From positions 1 to 20,977 of the forward strand of contig JBKPRX010000157.1 of assembly GCA_046734795.1 (NCBI GenBank): a stretch of DNA of 20,977 nt. Reading direction: 5' to 3'. Below are positions 20,544 to 20,977 of this stretch, piece by piece. Source of the stretch: JBKPRX01 sp046734795 (GTDB taxonomy: Bacteria; Actinomycetota; Thermoleophilia; Gaiellales; Gaiellaceae). Below the pieces are notes generated by a model, which worked only from the letters and a program-made list of their open reading frames with translations, ran no database searches and was not told the origin of the DNA. How positions within the stretch are numbered: position 1 is the stretch's first letter; each line of letters starts with the position of its first letter. A program made the translations under genes and the position numbers.

Positions 20544-20977
20544 TGGCGACGACCGAAGAACAGCCGACGCAGGTCGAGAACCCGCTGCTCGAGGGGCTGC
20601 TGCTTCGCCGCACGCCCGACCCGTGCGCGATCGTCATCTTCGGTGCGTCGGGTGACCTGACGCACAAGAAGCTCTTTCCGGCGCTCTACTCGCTCGCGTT
20701 CAGACGGCTACTGCCGGAGCAGATCGCGATCGTCGGCGTTGCGCGAACCGAAGGCTCCGACGACCAGTTCCGCTCCGACATGGAGCAGGCCGTCAAAGAC
20801 CATGCGCGCGATCCGTTCCGTGACGACGTGTGGCAAGCGCTCGCCGCCGGAATGCGCTGGCTCTCGACCGACTTCGCGGACGAAGGCGGCGAGGACCGGC
20901 TGCTCGAGCTGCTCTCGGGTCTCGACGACGAGCTCGGCCTCGGCGGGAACCGCGTCTTCTACCTCGCGATCCCGCCC
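20543..20977 (+). CDS. zwf: glucose-6-phosphate 1-dehydrogenase, N-terminal part (3' end outside window)
   Basis: The first 145 codons of Zwf, which oxidises glucose 6-phosphate to 6-phosphogluconolactone. The nucleotide-binding motif is IVIFGASGDLTHKKLFPALYSL (GASGDL 34-39), with Lys in place of the common Arg in GDLxxRKL. ARTEGSDDQFRSDM and NRVFYLAIPP follow, all at the expected spacing. The N-terminal extension (ATTEEQPTQVENPLLEGLL) is typical of actinobacterial Zwf. The start ATG overlaps the gnd stop (TGATG). The reading frame is open at the right edge. Confidence 0.96.
   Translation, partial: MATTEEQPTQVENPLLEGLLLRRTPDPCAIVIFGASGDLTHKKLFPALYSLAFRRLLPEQIAIVGVARTEGSDDQFRSDMEQAVKDHARDPFRDDVWQALAAGMRWLSTDFADEGGEDRLLELLSGLDDELGLGGNRVFYLAIPP

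Overview
The window is about 21 kb of GC-rich bacterial DNA with no RNA genes, mobile elements or CRISPR array that I could see. High GC with GC-ending codons, GTG/TTG starts, many abutting or overlapping genes, an ANTAR response regulator next to a PdtaS-type kinase, a PknB-type Ser/Thr kinase and a 450-residue type I glutamine synthetase point to an actinobacterium. The small PRC-barrel protein and the overall gene style suggest the Thermoleophilia (Gaiellales/Solirubrobacterales), but that placement is inference.

Layout. 1-966: the 3' part of a membrane Ser/Thr kinase with an extracytoplasmic repeat-like tail. 967-2294 (minus): a cysteine-containing 110-residue protein of unknown function and an RmlB-type dTDP-glucose 4,6-dehydratase. 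2347-3699: glnA, diverging from the 110-residue gene across a 52-bp spacer. 3700-3814: a strongly structured convergent spacer. 3815-4616 (minus): a PRC-barrel protein and a four-helix membrane protein (DUF2269-like). 4645-6844: a soluble GAF-GAF histidine kinase of the HisKA_2 class and an ANTAR (RNA-binding) response regulator, separated by 223 bp that hold a perfect 26-bp palindrome plus a second copy of its 10-bp core. 6841-8382 (minus): a membrane PAS 'histidine kinase' that has lost the phospho-acceptor His and the ATP-binding residues. 8434-8825: a frameshifted SnoaL/NTF2-like gene. 8859-9868: a possible 11-codon leader ORF coupled to a D-2-hydroxyacid dehydrogenase. 9865-11757 (minus): an ABC-F ATPase.

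11777 to the right edge is one tightly packed plus-strand gene run: single-domain response regulator, nucleotidyltransferase, gluconokinase-like FGGY kinase, transketolase, NTF2-like protein, RpiB, transaldolase, phosphoglucose isomerase, 6-phosphogluconate dehydrogenase and glucose-6-phosphate dehydrogenase (cut by the edge). Almost every junction is a stop/start overlap, so it reads as a single pentose-phosphate operon. The enzymes cover gluconate entry, the oxidative branch and most of the non-oxidative branch. Lactonase and ribulose-phosphate epimerase are not in the window.

Two regulatory themes stand out. First, most genes that start a transcript have a TAnnnT hexamer ending 6-10 nt before the start codon and no Shine-Dalgarno, the signature of leaderless or nearly leaderless mRNA. 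At two divergent gene pairs the -10 elements of both directions overlap. Second, phospho-signalling genes are abundant: an STPK, an active-looking kinase/ANTAR pair, a pseudokinase, and an orphan receiver heading the pentose-phosphate operon.
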